From: Alphaproteobacteria bacterium
GTDB taxonomy: Bacteria > Pseudomonadota > Alphaproteobacteria > JAAEOK01
Reading direction: 5' to 3'
DNA: 64,000 nt
NCBI GenBank assembly: GCA_024244705.1
Contig: JAAEOK010000052.1
Coordinates: 62,001 to 126,000 of the forward strand
Below the pieces are notes generated by a model, which saw only the letters and a program-made list of their open reading frames with translations, did not search any database and had not been told where the DNA came from. Shown here in pieces: positions 43,437 through 53,800 of this stretch. A program made the position numbers and the translations under genes. Numbering within the stretch: position 1 is the stretch's first letter; each line of letters opens with the position of its first letter.

Positions 43437-43955
43437 ATGGAGAATCGAATGCAACGCGGGCCGCGCACCGTCTCGTTTTCGCGACAAGTGCTCTCCCGGG
43501 CGGCGATCATCGCGATCATATTTGGAACCGCCCTGGCACTGTTCAATCAAACGGAGGTGATTTTCGGCGCCGCTGAAATTCAGTGGCTTCCATTGATCCT
43601 CGGGTATCTGACACCGTTCTTGGTTGTGAGCGTGTCGCAGGTCCTTGGCATTAGAGCGGCGCGAGCGGCATCGATCTGGATCGTGGAAATTCGTGAAAGT
43701 TTCCCCAAGACTCTCATTTCGCACGGAATACCTGGGCGCGCGCTTGCCCTAAGCCTTGCCGTGGGCGGGATCAATACCGCCATCATTGTGAGCGAAATCG
43801 TGCTGGCGGGACGCGGTTACGATCAATTGCCGGTCGCGTTGATCCTTCAGGCTCTGATTCTGCCTCTGGCGTTCGGCGCCTTGTCCCAGGCCGTCGCCTA
43901 CCGGCGCGCCGTCCGACAGCCGGACCGATTTGCCGCACTCGGCATTTCTCACTGA
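43437..43955 (+). CDS. NrtS-like membrane protein with two internal repeats
   Basis: A 172-residue protein with four hydrophobic segments. The first pair (RAAIIAIIFGTALALFNQ; WLPLILGYLTPFLVVSVSQV) resembles the small nitrate/nitrite transporter NrtS. The second pair (RALALSLAVGGINTAIIVSE; LPVALILQALILPLAFGALS) repeats the same layout. In cyanobacteria NrtS works as two separate small subunits, so this looks like the fused form. The ATG at 43437 follows AGAAGGAACATT. It may import or export nitrate or another anion; I am only moderately sure of the family. Confidence 0.6.
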   Translation: MENRMQRGPRTVSFSRQVLSRAAIIAIIFGTALALFNQTEVIFGAAEIQWLPLILGYLTPFLVVSVSQVLGIRAARAASIWIVEIRESFPKTLISHGIPGRALALSLAVGGINTAIIVSEIVLAGRGYDQLPVALILQALILPLAFGALSQAVAYRRAVRQPDRFAALGISH

Positions 43956-44101
43956 GAACGCACGATCAAACGGGCGCCCCTTCCAGCCCCGACCGATCCG
44001 GCCAGATTTCGGCCGCCGCGCAAGCAATCGCGAAGCCGGTTGACCTCGGAACCCGGACCAAAACTTGCCGCCGCCTGCGCGTTGACGGGTCGCCGACCGG
44101 C

Positions 44102-44596
44102 TCAGACCGGGGTGCGGACCACCTCGGGCGGCGCGGCGAGAAGTTGGCGAATGACATACGACAGGTCCGCCAACTCGACATTCCAGGAGTGGACCGCATT
44201 CATGAAAACGCGCGGCGCGTGGGATTCGCGTGCCTCCGCCTGGCCGATCAAGCGGCTCAATCGCTGGGTCATCAACTCGGTGATGTCCCGTTCCGCTTTC
44301 TCGAAGTTTCGCGCCCGGCGCGGCCCAATGTCGACAATAACGAAGGTGCTGGCATCCAATTGCAGGTACAGCCGCGCCGCGCCGGCCGCCTCGGCGCACA
44401 GCAATCGCGCCTCCTGCGCATCGACCCCTTCGAAGCGCACCAAAATAAACGTCGTGCGAACGCGGGTGGCTCCCAGACGCTTGAGAAACCGTCCAAGAAC
44501 CGCCACCGCACGCGCCGGATTCAGGTCGCTATAATCATTGTCCGATGGACAGGCATCGTCGCCGGCATAGGTCCCGGTCAGGGCTTGGGCACACAT
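44102..44596 (-). CDS. Conserved hypothetical cytoplasmic protein
   Basis: A 164-residue protein with no signal peptide. The central part (TTFILVRFEGVDAQEARLL, LYLQLDASTFVIVDIGPRRA) and the helical C-terminus (DITELMTQRLSRLIGQAEAR) look like a real fold rather than a shadow frame. I do not recognise a family. It lies downstream of the histidine kinase gene on the same strand, 110 bases away, and has no clear ribosome site. Confidence 0.5.
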   Translation of the reverse strand: MCAQALTGTYAGDDACPSDNDYSDLNPARAVAVLGRFLKRLGATRVRTTFILVRFEGVDAQEARLLCAEAAGAARLYLQLDASTFVIVDIGPRRARNFEKAERDITELMTQRLSRLIGQAEARESHAPRVFMNAVHSWNVELADLSYVIRQLLAAPPEVVRTPV

Positions 44597-44706
44597 AATG
44601 TTTGCATCTAGGTTTAATTGTTCAACTTAAACCCTAGCGGCAAAGGCGTAATTCGAGCTGAATCAAAAAAATGACACGGTCGTATCCGTGGCCTGGCCAA
44701 ACCCGG

Positions 44707-46320
44707 TCAGCGAACGGCGAGAAAGCGCACGGTGACGCGCAAACCGCCGCCTTCGATGTTTTCGGCGCTGACTGTTCCCCCGACGGCAGTGACGTTTCGT
44801 TGCACGATCCACAGGCCAATGCCGTAATGCTGGTCGAGCAATTCGCCCTCCGCGGTGTGCTCATCCTCGGTCGAATCTGACCGGCTCGAATAATAGCGTT
44901 CGAAGATTCGGTGCAAGTTGGACGTTTTGATGCCCGGGCCCTGGTCTTCGATCACCAGTTCGACCATGCCGGCGCTGCGATGAAGCGAGACCTTCAGTTC
45001 CGAATCCAAGGGCGCAAAACTGATCGCGTTGTCGAGAATGTTTTCGACCACGGTTTCCAGCAAATCGGTACCGGCACGAACCACGACCCCATCGTCGATG
45101 GCGAGTGAAAGCGCCAGTCCGCGGCTGCTCAAGACCTCGCCATAGCCGCCCAGAATGCGGTTCAGCAGGGAGGACAAGTCGATCTCATCGCGCGGCGGAT
45201 CGACCAAATCGGCGGCCGCCTCATCCATCCGGCGGGCCGATGAGACCAATGCGTCGAGCCGATCGACGGACTTTTCGATCATCGCAATCGCCCGCCGCTC
45301 GCGTTCCGCGGTCTCGCCGATGCTGCGCCGTAGGGGTTCGGTGCACTGGCGAATGATCGCAATCGGGGTCTTGAGCGCGTGCGCGTTCTCCTCCGCGGCG
45401 CGACGAATGTTGCGCCCCGAATCCTGGAGCGCCGAGACCAGTCGATCGAAATCCTCGGCCACGCCATTCAATTCGGGCACGCGGTTCTGATCGGCAAATC
45501 GGGTCCCGCTCACGCCTTCGCGGCGGATTTCGCGGGCCAGCCGACCGAACCGGTTGATGCTTCGCCATACGGCGATCAAGATCGTCAGCGTTACGACCAC
45601 CAGAACCAAATAAATGGCCGCCGCCAATCGCACCTCGGGGCGGGTCCAATAGGGCTTGCCGATCGATTCGCCGAGAAACGCCGACGCTGAATGCGAGGTC
45701 AGGACCGCCCAGCAGCCGCGGGTCGTATTTACCGGCGTGATCGAAGTCAGGAACTCCTCGCCGCGCTCGGGCGTGGCGTAGCGCAACGCCAACGGCTCGC
45801 CGCCGCTGCAGCTTTCGGAAAGCCGGCCCAGCACGCCCTGCTCGAGCAGTTTGTCGCGCTCGTGCGTTAGCTCGGGGTTCGAAACCGTCGGATGGGTCGC
45901 GACATAATAGAACCCTTCCGCCGCCGAGCTGTCCGCCGGTCGAAACAGCACGGTGACGTTGGCGTGCTCGCCGGCGACGCGGCGCAACTCCTGTCTCAAC
46001 TGATCGAGCGGAAGGTTGCCGTCAGGGCTCGACAACAAAGGCAGCAGCGCCTGACCGACAAGCCGTCCTTGCTCCTGCACCGACTGCAGGAGGAGATTCT
46101 GCTTTTCCCGGTCGGCATCGAGAAACTGCGCATAGATGATGATCGGCACCGATACCAGAATGATCAGGAGACCGGCGAGCTTGCCGCCTAGCGAACGGGG
46201 CGGCAGCACCAGATCGCGCAAGCGCCGCCGTTGTCGCGCGGTGCGTCCCGGCGGCTCAGTCCGGGACGCGCCAGCGATACCCGAAACCGGGATAGTTCTC
46301 GATTTCTGAGAAATCGTCAT
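44707..46320 (-). CDS. Sensor histidine kinase, ChvG-like
   Basis: A membrane-bound sensor kinase of about 537 residues. A helix (LAGLLIILVSVPIIIYAQFL), a periplasmic domain of about 180 residues and a second helix (VRLAAAIYLVLVVVTLTILI) come first, followed by HAMP, the H-box HALKTPIAI, the N-box DNAISFAP and the G-box EDQGPGI. The H-box has LKT in place of the usual LRT. The start is unclear: the ATG at 46320 overlaps the response-regulator gene by 65 bases, and a TTG near 46221 is also possible. It forms a pair with the regulator just upstream. Confidence 0.88.
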   Translation of the reverse strand: MTISQKSRTIPVSGIAGASRTEPPGRTARQRRRLRDLVLPPRSLGGKLAGLLIILVSVPIIIYAQFLDADREKQNLLLQSVQEQGRLVGQALLPLLSSPDGNLPLDQLRQELRRVAGEHANVTVLFRPADSSAAEGFYYVATHPTVSNPELTHERDKLLEQGVLGRLSESCSGGEPLALRYATPERGEEFLTSITPVNTTRGCWAVLTSHSASAFLGESIGKPYWTRPEVRLAAAIYLVLVVVTLTILIAVWRSINRFGRLAREIRREGVSGTRFADQNRVPELNGVAEDFDRLVSALQDSGRNIRRAAEENAHALKTPIAIIRQCTEPLRRSIGETAERERRAIAMIEKSVDRLDALVSSARRMDEAAADLVDPPRDEIDLSSLLNRILGGYGEVLSSRGLALSLAIDDGVVVRAGTDLLETVVENILDNAISFAPLDSELKVSLHRSAGMVELVIEDQGPGIKTSNLHRIFERYYSSRSDSTEDEHTAEGELLDQHYGIGLWIVQRNVTAVGGTVSAENIEGGGLRVTVRFLAVR

Positions 46321-46990
46321 CCAGTTCCCTGAACTTTTGCCGAATGCGCTTGATGAAAGTCCGGACATTGGCCCGGAACCCCTCGGTCCCGTAGCCGGCT
46401 ATAAAACCGCGCCCATGAACCAAGTCGTAGATTTGGCGGTAAGAGATATCCTTACCGGGCTCGCCGGCAAGCAACCGAACGATGGCGAATTCGGTCAGCG
46501 TCAGATTGACCTGGTTGCCCTGCCAGTAGGCGCGGCGAATATCGTAACGCAGCTCGAGCGGGCCGGCGCGAAGGCTTTCCTCGGCCTCGCCGCCGGTAGC
46601 CTCGCGACGAACGATGGGTTTGGCTCCATCGGTGATCAGCTGGATTCGTCTCAACAGGATCGAAAGACTGCGTGATTTTTCGACGAAATCGACGGCCCCG
46701 CCGGACAACGCGGCCTCCTCATAGACTTCGTCGCTCAGAACGGTAAGGAACACGACTGGGACCTGAATGTCGGCACGACGCAGGCGGCGCAGCACTTCGA
46801 GCCCGTCCATGCCCGGCATTTTCCAATCGAGCAATACGATATCGGCGCTTCTTTCCTCGGCAAAAAAATCGAGGACCGCCCGGCCGTCGGAAAAATCGAT
46901 GACCTCGAACCCCTCATCGACCAGATTGGCGCCGAGCGACTCTCGGAACAGATCATCGTCGTCGACGACCACGACGCACCGGTTATCCAT
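46256..46990 (-). CDS. OmpR-family response regulator, ChvI-like
   Basis: A 244-residue regulator. The receiver domain has VVVDDDDLF, the phosphoacceptor in VLLDWKMPGMDG, the Thr in VVFLTVLS and the Lys in VEKSRSL. The winged-helix domain covers about 150-244 (TLTEFAIVRLLAGEPG to NYPGFGYRWRV). I choose the ATG at 46988-46990 because GAGGA is six bases upstream; an ATG two codons earlier is too close to it. The cognate kinase gene follows. Targets are unknown; envelope or host-response genes are typical for ChvI. Confidence 0.9.
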   Translation of the reverse strand: MDNRCVVVVDDDDLFRESLGANLVDEGFEVIDFSDGRAVLDFFAEERSADIVLLDWKMPGMDGLEVLRRLRRADIQVPVVFLTVLSDEVYEEAALSGGAVDFVEKSRSLSILLRRIQLITDGAKPIVRREATGGEAEESLRAGPLELRYDIRRAYWQGNQVNLTLTEFAIVRLLAGEPGKDISYRQIYDLVHGRGFIAGYGTEGFRANVRTFIKRIRQKFRELDDDFSEIENYPGFGYRWRVPD

Positions 46991-46999
46991 TTGCATTCC

Positions 47000-47590
47000 T
47001 CAACCTTCCCTTTTTTGGGGTTGGCGCCGGCTTGCGACCAGCATGGCATAGCACTCGCGTCCCTCGATCGCCGAACGCGGCCGTTCAACGATCTCGTACC
47101 GCAGGGCCTGGAAAACCTGGCTTTCCAGATTGAGATAGAAATAGACGCTGATGACGCAATCGTCTTCCGAGTAGTGCCAAATCTTAGCCGGCGGCACGTC
47201 CCGCTGCGCGGCCGGCGTTCCGAGCGTGGCCTTGACCTGCCGTTCGTTCCTGCCGATCAGTTCCTCGGGATCGGCGCCGTAAGCGTCATCGGCGGAAAAC
47301 GCATCGGGACCTTGGGTAATCCCGAGATCGGGTCTCGGTTTCGGCACGATCGAAGGCGGCGGCGTCTCTTTCAACTCCTCCGGGTGGCGGTCGGCGAGCT
47401 CCGACGAATTGTCTTCATCTCCGCCATAGGCCACGATCGAACGAATATCCTCCTTCCAGCCCTCGCACCCCGCAAGCAACAGGATGGCGGCGACGGCGAC
47501 GGCATGTTTCGCCGTGCCTCGCCCGCCGAACCGAGAGGTACATTCAGTGGAGTGCCGGTTGACGTTCACGAGGTTTCCATACCGCTGCAC
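47000..47590 (-). CDS. Outer-membrane-assembly-type lipoprotein (SmpA/BamE-like domain)
   Basis: About 196 residues. A lipobox LLLAGC precedes a region of low complexity (HPEELKETPPPSIVPKPRPD), then LIGRNERQVKATLGTPAAQR and IWHYSEDDCVISVYFY, the pattern of SmpA/OmlA-like domains. About 40 residues precede the lipobox in the longest frame; the true start could be a GTG at 47569. It is nine bases ahead of the response-regulator gene, so the lipoprotein may be part of the same operon. Confidence 0.7.
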   Translation of the reverse strand: MQRYGNLVNVNRHSTECTSRFGGRGTAKHAVAVAAILLLAGCEGWKEDIRSIVAYGGDEDNSSELADRHPEELKETPPPSIVPKPRPDLGITQGPDAFSADDAYGADPEELIGRNERQVKATLGTPAAQRDVPPAKIWHYSEDDCVISVYFYLNLESQVFQALRYEIVERPRSAIEGRECYAMLVASRRQPQKREG

Positions 47591-47747
47591 GAATGACTTG
47601 TCCGCATAAAACTTCCCTTAACCGAGACCGGCTATTCTATCGCTCTCGGCGATCTCCGCCAGAGGATATACGCGGGCTTCAGAAGCCCCATGTGGCGACT
47701 CGTGTTGAGTGTAGAAATGTTAAGAAATATCAGGGCCTGCCACAGTT

Positions 47748-47870
47748 TTGACACACACGACACGAACTCGATTTGGTTACGTTAGCGCACCCCATGAGCG
47801 GAGCAATCCAACCCTTCGACCCCACTTCGGCCCCGCATTACCTACCCGGTAATGCGGGGTCTTTTCTTTT
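47748..47870 (+). ncRNA. Candidate small RNA ending in a strong terminator
   Basis: The gap 47591-47918 contains a TTGACA at 47748-47753 but no good -10. About 90 bases downstream comes a perfect 12-base hairpin and a T-rich tail. No convincing reading frame lies between. A small transcript of 80-90 bases is therefore possible. The first 60 bases (near ACCCCATGAGCGG and CCAACCCTTCGACCCC) do not match any RNA family I know. Confidence 0.35.
47831..47870 (+). terminator. Rho-independent terminator
   Basis: CCCCGCATTACC (47831-47842) pairs perfectly with GGTAATGCGGGG (47848-47859) around a five-base loop, followed by TCTTTTCTTTT. It does not follow any annotated gene on this strand. Confidence 0.9.
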
Positions 47871-47918
47871 CCCCGACGGTGCGAATCTGCGTCACCCAAG
47901 AACGATGGACCCTGAGCC

Positions 47919-48233
47919 ATGGATATACAAATCGGCCACCGGTTCCAAAGCAAATCACCGCCCAATTATCTTTGGCAAGTGGATGGGCTCAGAACTGACT
48001 ACCGTGGGCTCGCCCACGCCCGACTGATCCGCGTCGACGATCCACTCGATTCGCGTGTGATTTCCGCCGCCGCCTTGCAGAGCGACGACCTTTATGTCGC
48101 CCTCGACGCGATTCAACGCGAAGATGTCCACTCGCAGCCTGTTACACCTCTGCTGCGATTGTTCGGAACTTTCCTGCGATCGGATCTTATCCTCGCCTTG
48201 GCTAAGAAACCGCATGTCGAACCGCGTCTATGA
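47919..48233 (+). CDS. Small conserved-looking protein of unknown function
   Basis: A 104-residue frame beginning MDIQIGHRFQSKSPPNYLWQ and containing LAHARLIRVDDPLDSRVISA, which resembles small alphaproteobacterial hypotheticals with an RFRSK start. The 3' end overlaps the DegT gene by 32 bases. No signal peptide. No clear ribosome site. Confidence 0.45.
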   Translation: MDIQIGHRFQSKSPPNYLWQVDGLRTDYRGLAHARLIRVDDPLDSRVISAAALQSDDLYVALDAIQREDVHSQPVTPLLRLFGTFLRSDLILALAKKPHVEPRL

Positions 48234-49347
48234 CGCGGTCCTGGGCATAGGAATCCAGATAGGGGTGCATCGGCAGGCTGAGAACCTCGCCGGCCAAGGA
48301 ATCCGAAACGATAAGTTGATCATCGGCCCTCGGGAAGTCTTTGTAGGCCCGCTGCCGGTGGACCGGCGTCGCATAGTAGACGGCGGTTGGAATTCCGTGC
48401 GCGGCCAGATGTTGCACGATTTCCTCGCGACGAGACGAGCGAACGGTATATTGGGCCCAAACCGACATTACATCGTCGGGACAGCGCGGCACGCGCACGA
48501 CATTATCGAGGCCCGATCGATACCTCTCCGCGATACGGTTGCGCGCCGCCAGTTCGTCATCGAAGATGGTCAGCTTCTGTAGCAATATCGCGGCCTGGAT
48601 CGTATCGATCCTGCCGTTGATTCCGATCCGCGCGTAATCCCGTTGACCGCGATCCAGCCCGTGAACCGACAGCGATCTAATCTTGTCGGCGAGTTCGGCG
48701 TCCTGAGTGAAGACGGCGCCGGCATCGCCATAACACCCGAGCGGTTTTGCCGGATAGAAGCTGGTCGCGGTTATTTCCGCCAAGGTGCCGACCCGTTGAC
48801 CGTGATAGGTCGCGCCAAAGCTTTGCGCCCCGTCGGCGATTATGTGGGCGCCGCAGGCCGCCGCGACCTTCCGCAGCGTGGCGTAATCCGCTGGCAGTCC
48901 GAACAGATCGACCGGAACGATCGCGGCCGGTCGCAAGCCCGCCGCCTCGGCCCGAACGATGCCACGTTCCAAGCTCTCGGCATCGATATTGAAATCCATA
49001 TCCAAGACGTCGACGAAAACCGGCGTGGCACCGACCAAGGCCACCGCCTCCGCCGACGCAACGAATGTGAAGCTGGGCACGAAGACCGCATCGCCGGGTC
49101 CAATATCGAGGGCCATCAATGCCAGCACCAACGCATCGGTGCCGCTCGAACAGAGGATGCAATGGTCGATCCCGGCGCTGTCCATGAGCCGCCGCTCGAG
49201 CTCCGCCACTTCCGGCCCCAGTATGAATTGACCGTGGTCGACCACACGCTGGATCGCCGCCTCGATCTGTCCATTCAGACGGCGCTTCTGGGCTTGAAGG
49301 TCGATAAACGGCATCGGAGCCGTACGGAGCGGCGAAATATCGTTCAT
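48202..49347 (-). CDS. DegT/DnrJ/EryC1 sugar aminotransferase
   Basis: A 381-residue PLP enzyme. It shows MPFIDLQAQKRRLNGQIEAA, SSGTDALVLALMALDIGPGDAV, ADGAQSFGATYHGQR and the PLP lysine region TSFYPAKPLGCYGDAGA. These enzymes aminate nucleotide-linked keto sugars for glycan synthesis. The ATG at 49347 is a plausible start; the ATG at 49314 is closer to the family start. A divergent GNAT/cNMP gene begins 231 bases upstream. Confidence 0.88.
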   Translation of the reverse strand: MNDISPLRTAPMPFIDLQAQKRRLNGQIEAAIQRVVDHGQFILGPEVAELERRLMDSAGIDHCILCSSGTDALVLALMALDIGPGDAVFVPSFTFVASAEAVALVGATPVFVDVLDMDFNIDAESLERGIVRAEAAGLRPAAIVPVDLFGLPADYATLRKVAAACGAHIIADGAQSFGATYHGQRVGTLAEITATSFYPAKPLGCYGDAGAVFTQDAELADKIRSLSVHGLDRGQRDYARIGINGRIDTIQAAILLQKLTIFDDELAARNRIAERYRSGLDNVVRVPRCPDDVMSVWAQYTVRSSRREEIVQHLAAHGIPTAVYYATPVHRQRAYKDFPRADDQLIVSDSLAGEVLSLPMHPYLDSYAQDRVIDAVRHAVS

Positions 49348-49578
49348 GTGGATTGGTTTCAAATGACGCAAACGCCCGATTCCTATAGCACTTTCCAAGC
49401 ATGAACAAGCCATTAAGCGTGGCATCAACCGGCTGCGCCAAGCCACTGCCTGCGCGACGTGGGATTGCCGAGTGAACGTGTTGTGACTGCCGGCTGAGGC
49501 CGGTCCAATACCCGACTGGGCGCTCGAGGCTTGCCTTTCCGACGCCCGGCGTTTAACAGATTCGCATTCAATCCTGAG

Positions 49579-50736
49579 ATGTCGATGATGGAAGAGGCAC
49601 CGCAGGCGAAAATCCAGGCCGATGGCGTTCCCGCCGAAGGCGGCGTCTATATGGCGACGACGGATTCTGAAAAGCAGGCGGTCTATCAATTTCGCTATGA
49701 CGTTTACGTCAGGGGCATGAACCGGCTTCGCACCGTTGCCGATCACGAGCAGCGGCGATTCCTAGAGGCGGAAGATGCGACGGCGCGCCAATACTATATC
49801 GTCGCCGATGGGCATATCGTTGCAACCCTTCGCCTTAGCAGCGGTGCCGATGCTCCGTTTTCTTCGCGTCAATTGCGGCAATACGACCTTGCACCGATTC
49901 TGAATAGGGTGACAACGGAGCGGCTCGCCATCGGCGAACGATTCATGGTGCGCGAAACCTATCGCGGGCGCGATCTCCTCCTCGAATTCATGACTCCCCT
50001 GTTGCGGTATGTAAATCAGCAGCGCATCCAGTTGGTTGTCTGCGACTGCGAGCCATTCTTGCTGGACCGGTATTTGGGGCTCGGGTTTCGACCCTATACC
50101 TCCAACAACGTGAACAGCCCTGAAATCGGATATCTGGTCCCGCTCGCATTGGTGGTCGAAGATCTCGATTACCTACAATCGATCCAATCGCCCCTGTGCG
50201 ACATCCTTGAGGATTTTGACGATGACGAGTCGTCGTCGACGCGGAAGATCATCGCGACGGACACCACCGTGCTCAGTGAAAAGCTTGTTTCGCGCGGCGA
50301 TTATTGGAAAGAGATCGTGCCGGCGCTGGAGGCATCCGGGAATGACCGGATTACATTCTTCGATGACCTGAGCAAACCGGAGATTGAGAAATGCCTGAAG
50401 CGAAGCACAACGATCGAGTGCCGGCAGGGCGATTACGTCGTTCGGAAGGGGACCACGGCGCGAAACTTGTTTGTCACGCTTTCGGGCACCCTCGAGGTGC
50501 GGGATAAGAACAGATTGGTCAACGTACTCACGACCGGCGACGTTTTCGGCGAGATCGCCTTCCTCCTCGGCGTGCAACGGTCGATGGATGTGCGCGCCGC
50601 AACCGACGACGTGCGTGTCCTATGTCTGAGCGAGAGTGTTTTGAGGTCCCTTATTGAGACCGATCCCGCCGTGGCGGCAAAGCTGGTTCAGAATATCGCC
50701 AAGGTTGTAAGCCTGCGCCTGCTCAGGAAGGGATGA
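49579..50736 (+). CDS. GNAT acyltransferase (FeeM/autoinducer-synthase type) fused to a cyclic-nucleotide-binding domain
   Basis: About 385 residues. The first half has QAVYQFRYDVYVRGMNRLR, VATLRLSSGADAPFSSRQL and RFMVRETYRGRDLLLEFMTP, the layout of N-acyl-amino-acid synthases and LuxI-like GNAT enzymes. Residues about 275-385 form a cyclic-nucleotide-binding domain: GDYVVRKGTTARNLFVTLSG, and the phosphate-binding cassette GDVFGEIAFLLGVQRSMDV with the Glu and Arg that bind the ribose-phosphate. A long linker joins the parts. The start is one of several clustered ATGs from 49579. It converges on a cyclase gene, so cNMP control of acylation is likely. Confidence 0.78.
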   Translation: MSMMEEAPQAKIQADGVPAEGGVYMATTDSEKQAVYQFRYDVYVRGMNRLRTVADHEQRRFLEAEDATARQYYIVADGHIVATLRLSSGADAPFSSRQLRQYDLAPILNRVTTERLAIGERFMVRETYRGRDLLLEFMTPLLRYVNQQRIQLVVCDCEPFLLDRYLGLGFRPYTSNNVNSPEIGYLVPLALVVEDLDYLQSIQSPLCDILEDFDDDESSSTRKIIATDTTVLSEKLVSRGDYWKEIVPALEASGNDRITFFDDLSKPEIEKCLKRSTTIECRQGDYVVRKGTTARNLFVTLSGTLEVRDKNRLVNVLTTGDVFGEIAFLLGVQRSMDVRAATDDVRVLCLSESVLRSLIETDPAVAAKLVQNIAKVVSLRLLRKG

Positions 50737-50808
50737 TAGGGGCCCGCCGAGCGTGGCCCCGGCCGATATCCCTATTCGGGCCGTCAAAATCCTCGTCGTC
50801 GCCACGCA

Positions 50809-53800
50809 CTATACCGACACCCTGAGACCGGAACCAATGGCCCCGATCTCGCGATCGTAGAGCTGGCTTCCGGTGCGTGCGAAAATCGCCCGGGCGGCGT
50901 CCAACTCCGCCGCCGCCCTCCGGTCACCCTCCCGAGAATACAGCCGCGCGCGTGCGAGATGGGCGCGGCCCAGGTTTTGAATAGCGCCGACTTCTTCGAA
51001 CGCCTCCAAGCTCTCGGCCAGACATTTTTCCGCGCGATCCAGGTCCCGAAGGCCCGGCGTTCCATAGATCTCGCCCAAGACCATCGACGTGTAGCCGAAA
51101 TTGAGCCGGCTCGAAAGCCGGGTCGCGACGTCCATTGATTGGCGGCACGCCTCGACGGCTTCTTCGATTCGCTTCGCGCGCAGCAAGTGCTCGCACAGCC
51201 GGGTCAGGCCGAAAGAGATCTCCGGCAAAAATATGCCGCCTTGCGCGCCCAATCGAATGACATCTCGGAGTTCGGCGATCCCGGTATCGTATTTGCCGAG
51301 GTTGGCGGCATAGACCGTATTGAGAATCCGAATCCAAGTCTGAGCCTGAACGTCGCCCACTTTTTCGGCGAGCGTGCTGGCTTTGCCGAACTGATAAGCG
51401 ACTTCATCGAGCGCACCGATCTCCATGTGGCGCCAGCCCAGCATGATGGAAGCCCAGGCGACCCGCCGCTCGTCCTTCATCTGCTCGCCGATTGCCAAGG
51501 CCTTGCGCCCGTAATCGAGTGCTTGATCGAAGCTCCCGGCCCAGAGATGAGCATTGCTCAGCATCGTCAGCACGACCGCGACGCCGCGTTGGTTACCCAA
51601 TTTTTCCGACAGATCCAAAGCATTGCGGTAATTGTGGATCGAATCGGGCAGCCGGCCGGAGGTGATCAGGACGGCGCCTAGGTTCTGGTAGGCGATCGCC
51701 ATCCTGGTCGAATCCTGAATACGGCGGGCACGACCGAGCGCTTGTTCCAATTGGGCGATTGCGCCGGCACTGTCGCCTTGGAGAAAGATCGCGCTGCCGA
51801 TCCGCGTTTCAATTTGAGCGACAGCCATATCGTCGCCATCGCTTTTGGCCAACTCCAAGGCCTCTTTGTAGAGCCTGACGCTCTCCGCGAACTGACCCAA
51901 CAGGGCATGGCTGCCGCCGAGGCGGACTGCCAGTGCCACGCGCGCGCCCCTGTTGTCGGCGGTGTCCGGCAGCCGATTTCGGATTTCAAGCGCGCGCGAA
52001 CACGCGTCCATGGCCTCTTCGTTGGCATAGACCAAGTAGGAACGCTCGGCCTTTTGGGCCAAATAGACGGCGGCCTTATCCCAGACCTCACCCTTTACGG
52101 CGTGGTCGGCCAGCAGCTCGATATGCTCGCCCAGACGATCGGGCTCGAACCGTTCGAGCACCTCGACGATGCGAGCGTGGACCTCGCGCCTCTGCTGCTG
52201 CAGTACGGAGCTGTAAGCTGTCTGGTGTGTGAGCGCGTGCCGGAAGGAGTATTCGAGGTCGGGGAATAACCTTGTCTCGTAGAGAAATGCACCGGCCTGG
52301 AGATTGGCCAATCCGCGGCGGAGATCGCCCTCCTCCATGGAGGCAATGGCCTGCAGAAGGGTGAACGGCACCTCTCGCCCGATAATGGCGGCAGTCTGCA
52401 ACAGATGCTTGTCCGACGTTTCCAATCGGTCGATGCGCGCCGCAAGAATTGCCTGGACCGTGGCCGGCATTTCGATTTCTTCGATCGCGTGAGTCAACCG
52501 GCAGGCGCCCGCCTCACCGGCCAGCGTCCCGGTCTCAATCAGGGTTCGGACGCTTTCCTCGAGGAATAGAGGATTGCCCTCGGTGCGTTCGATCAAGAGC
52601 TGCTTGAGCGGAATCAGATCCGGATCAGGTCCGAGCAGCAAGTCGAGCAATCTGTCCGCGCTTTTCGGCGCCAGCGGCTCGATGACCAATTGCGTATGCT
52701 CGTTTCGATCGCTCCACTCGTTTCGATATTCCGGGCGATAGTTGATGAGTAGTGCCAAGCGTGCGCTCGGCAAGCTATGGACGATGCTGTCGAGAACCGC
52801 CTCGGATTCGGTGTCGATGGAATGCAGGTCCTCCATGACCAACACGACCGGTTGGACCAGGCTCTCACGAATGATCAAGCCCTTGACCGCATCGATGGTC
52901 CGCCGGCGCCGCTGCGCCGGATCCAGAGTTCGCCATTCAGGATCGCTTGGTGTCACATCGAGCAGGGACAACAGGGCGGGACCCGCCGCTCTCAGCGATT
53001 CGTCGAGATTTGCGAGCTTGCCGATGATCTTTTCGGTGACCCGTCCTTCGGCGTCGCGGTCTTCGATCCCGAAATAGTCCCTGAGCAACGCGATCACCGG
53101 TAGATACGGTGTGGATTTGCCATAGGAAACCGCGTTGCCCTGCACCACGAGGCAATCGCGCACGAGGTCCGAGCGGCTGAGTTCGTGAAACAGGCGGGAC
53201 TTGCCGACGCCGGGCTCGCCGACCAGTGAAACGATCTGTCCATGACCTTCCCTGGCACGGTCGAGCGCGGCGCCCAGCGCCTCGAGTTCCAACTTGCGGC
53301 CGACGAAACTCGTCAGTCCCCGCGCGGTCGCGGCCTTGAGGCGGGTCTGCGCATGGCGTCCGCCGACCAGTTCGAAGACCTCGACCGGCGCCGTCATTCC
53401 CTTGACCGGTACTTTGCCGAGGGCCCGGACGTCGACGAATCCCTCGGCCAAACGAAGCGTTTCCGCGGTGATGCGCACGGTTCCCGGCGCGGCAAGTTGT
53501 TCCATGCGCGCGGCCAGGTGCGTCGTTTGTCCGATGGCGTCGTAGTTCAGGTTGAGATCGTTGCCGATCGCCCGAACCACGACCTCACCCGAATGGATCC
53601 CGACCCGGGCCTGGATCTCAAAGCCATGCTGCTCGCGCATGGTCACGCTGAAATGCCCGATGGCCTCCTGGATGGTGAGCGCCGCATAGCAGGCACGAAC
53701 CGCATGATCTTCATTCGCGATCGGTGCGCCGAACAGCGACATGATGCCGTCGCCAAGGACATTGTTTACCGTGCCCTCGTAGCGGTGGACCGCGCCCATC

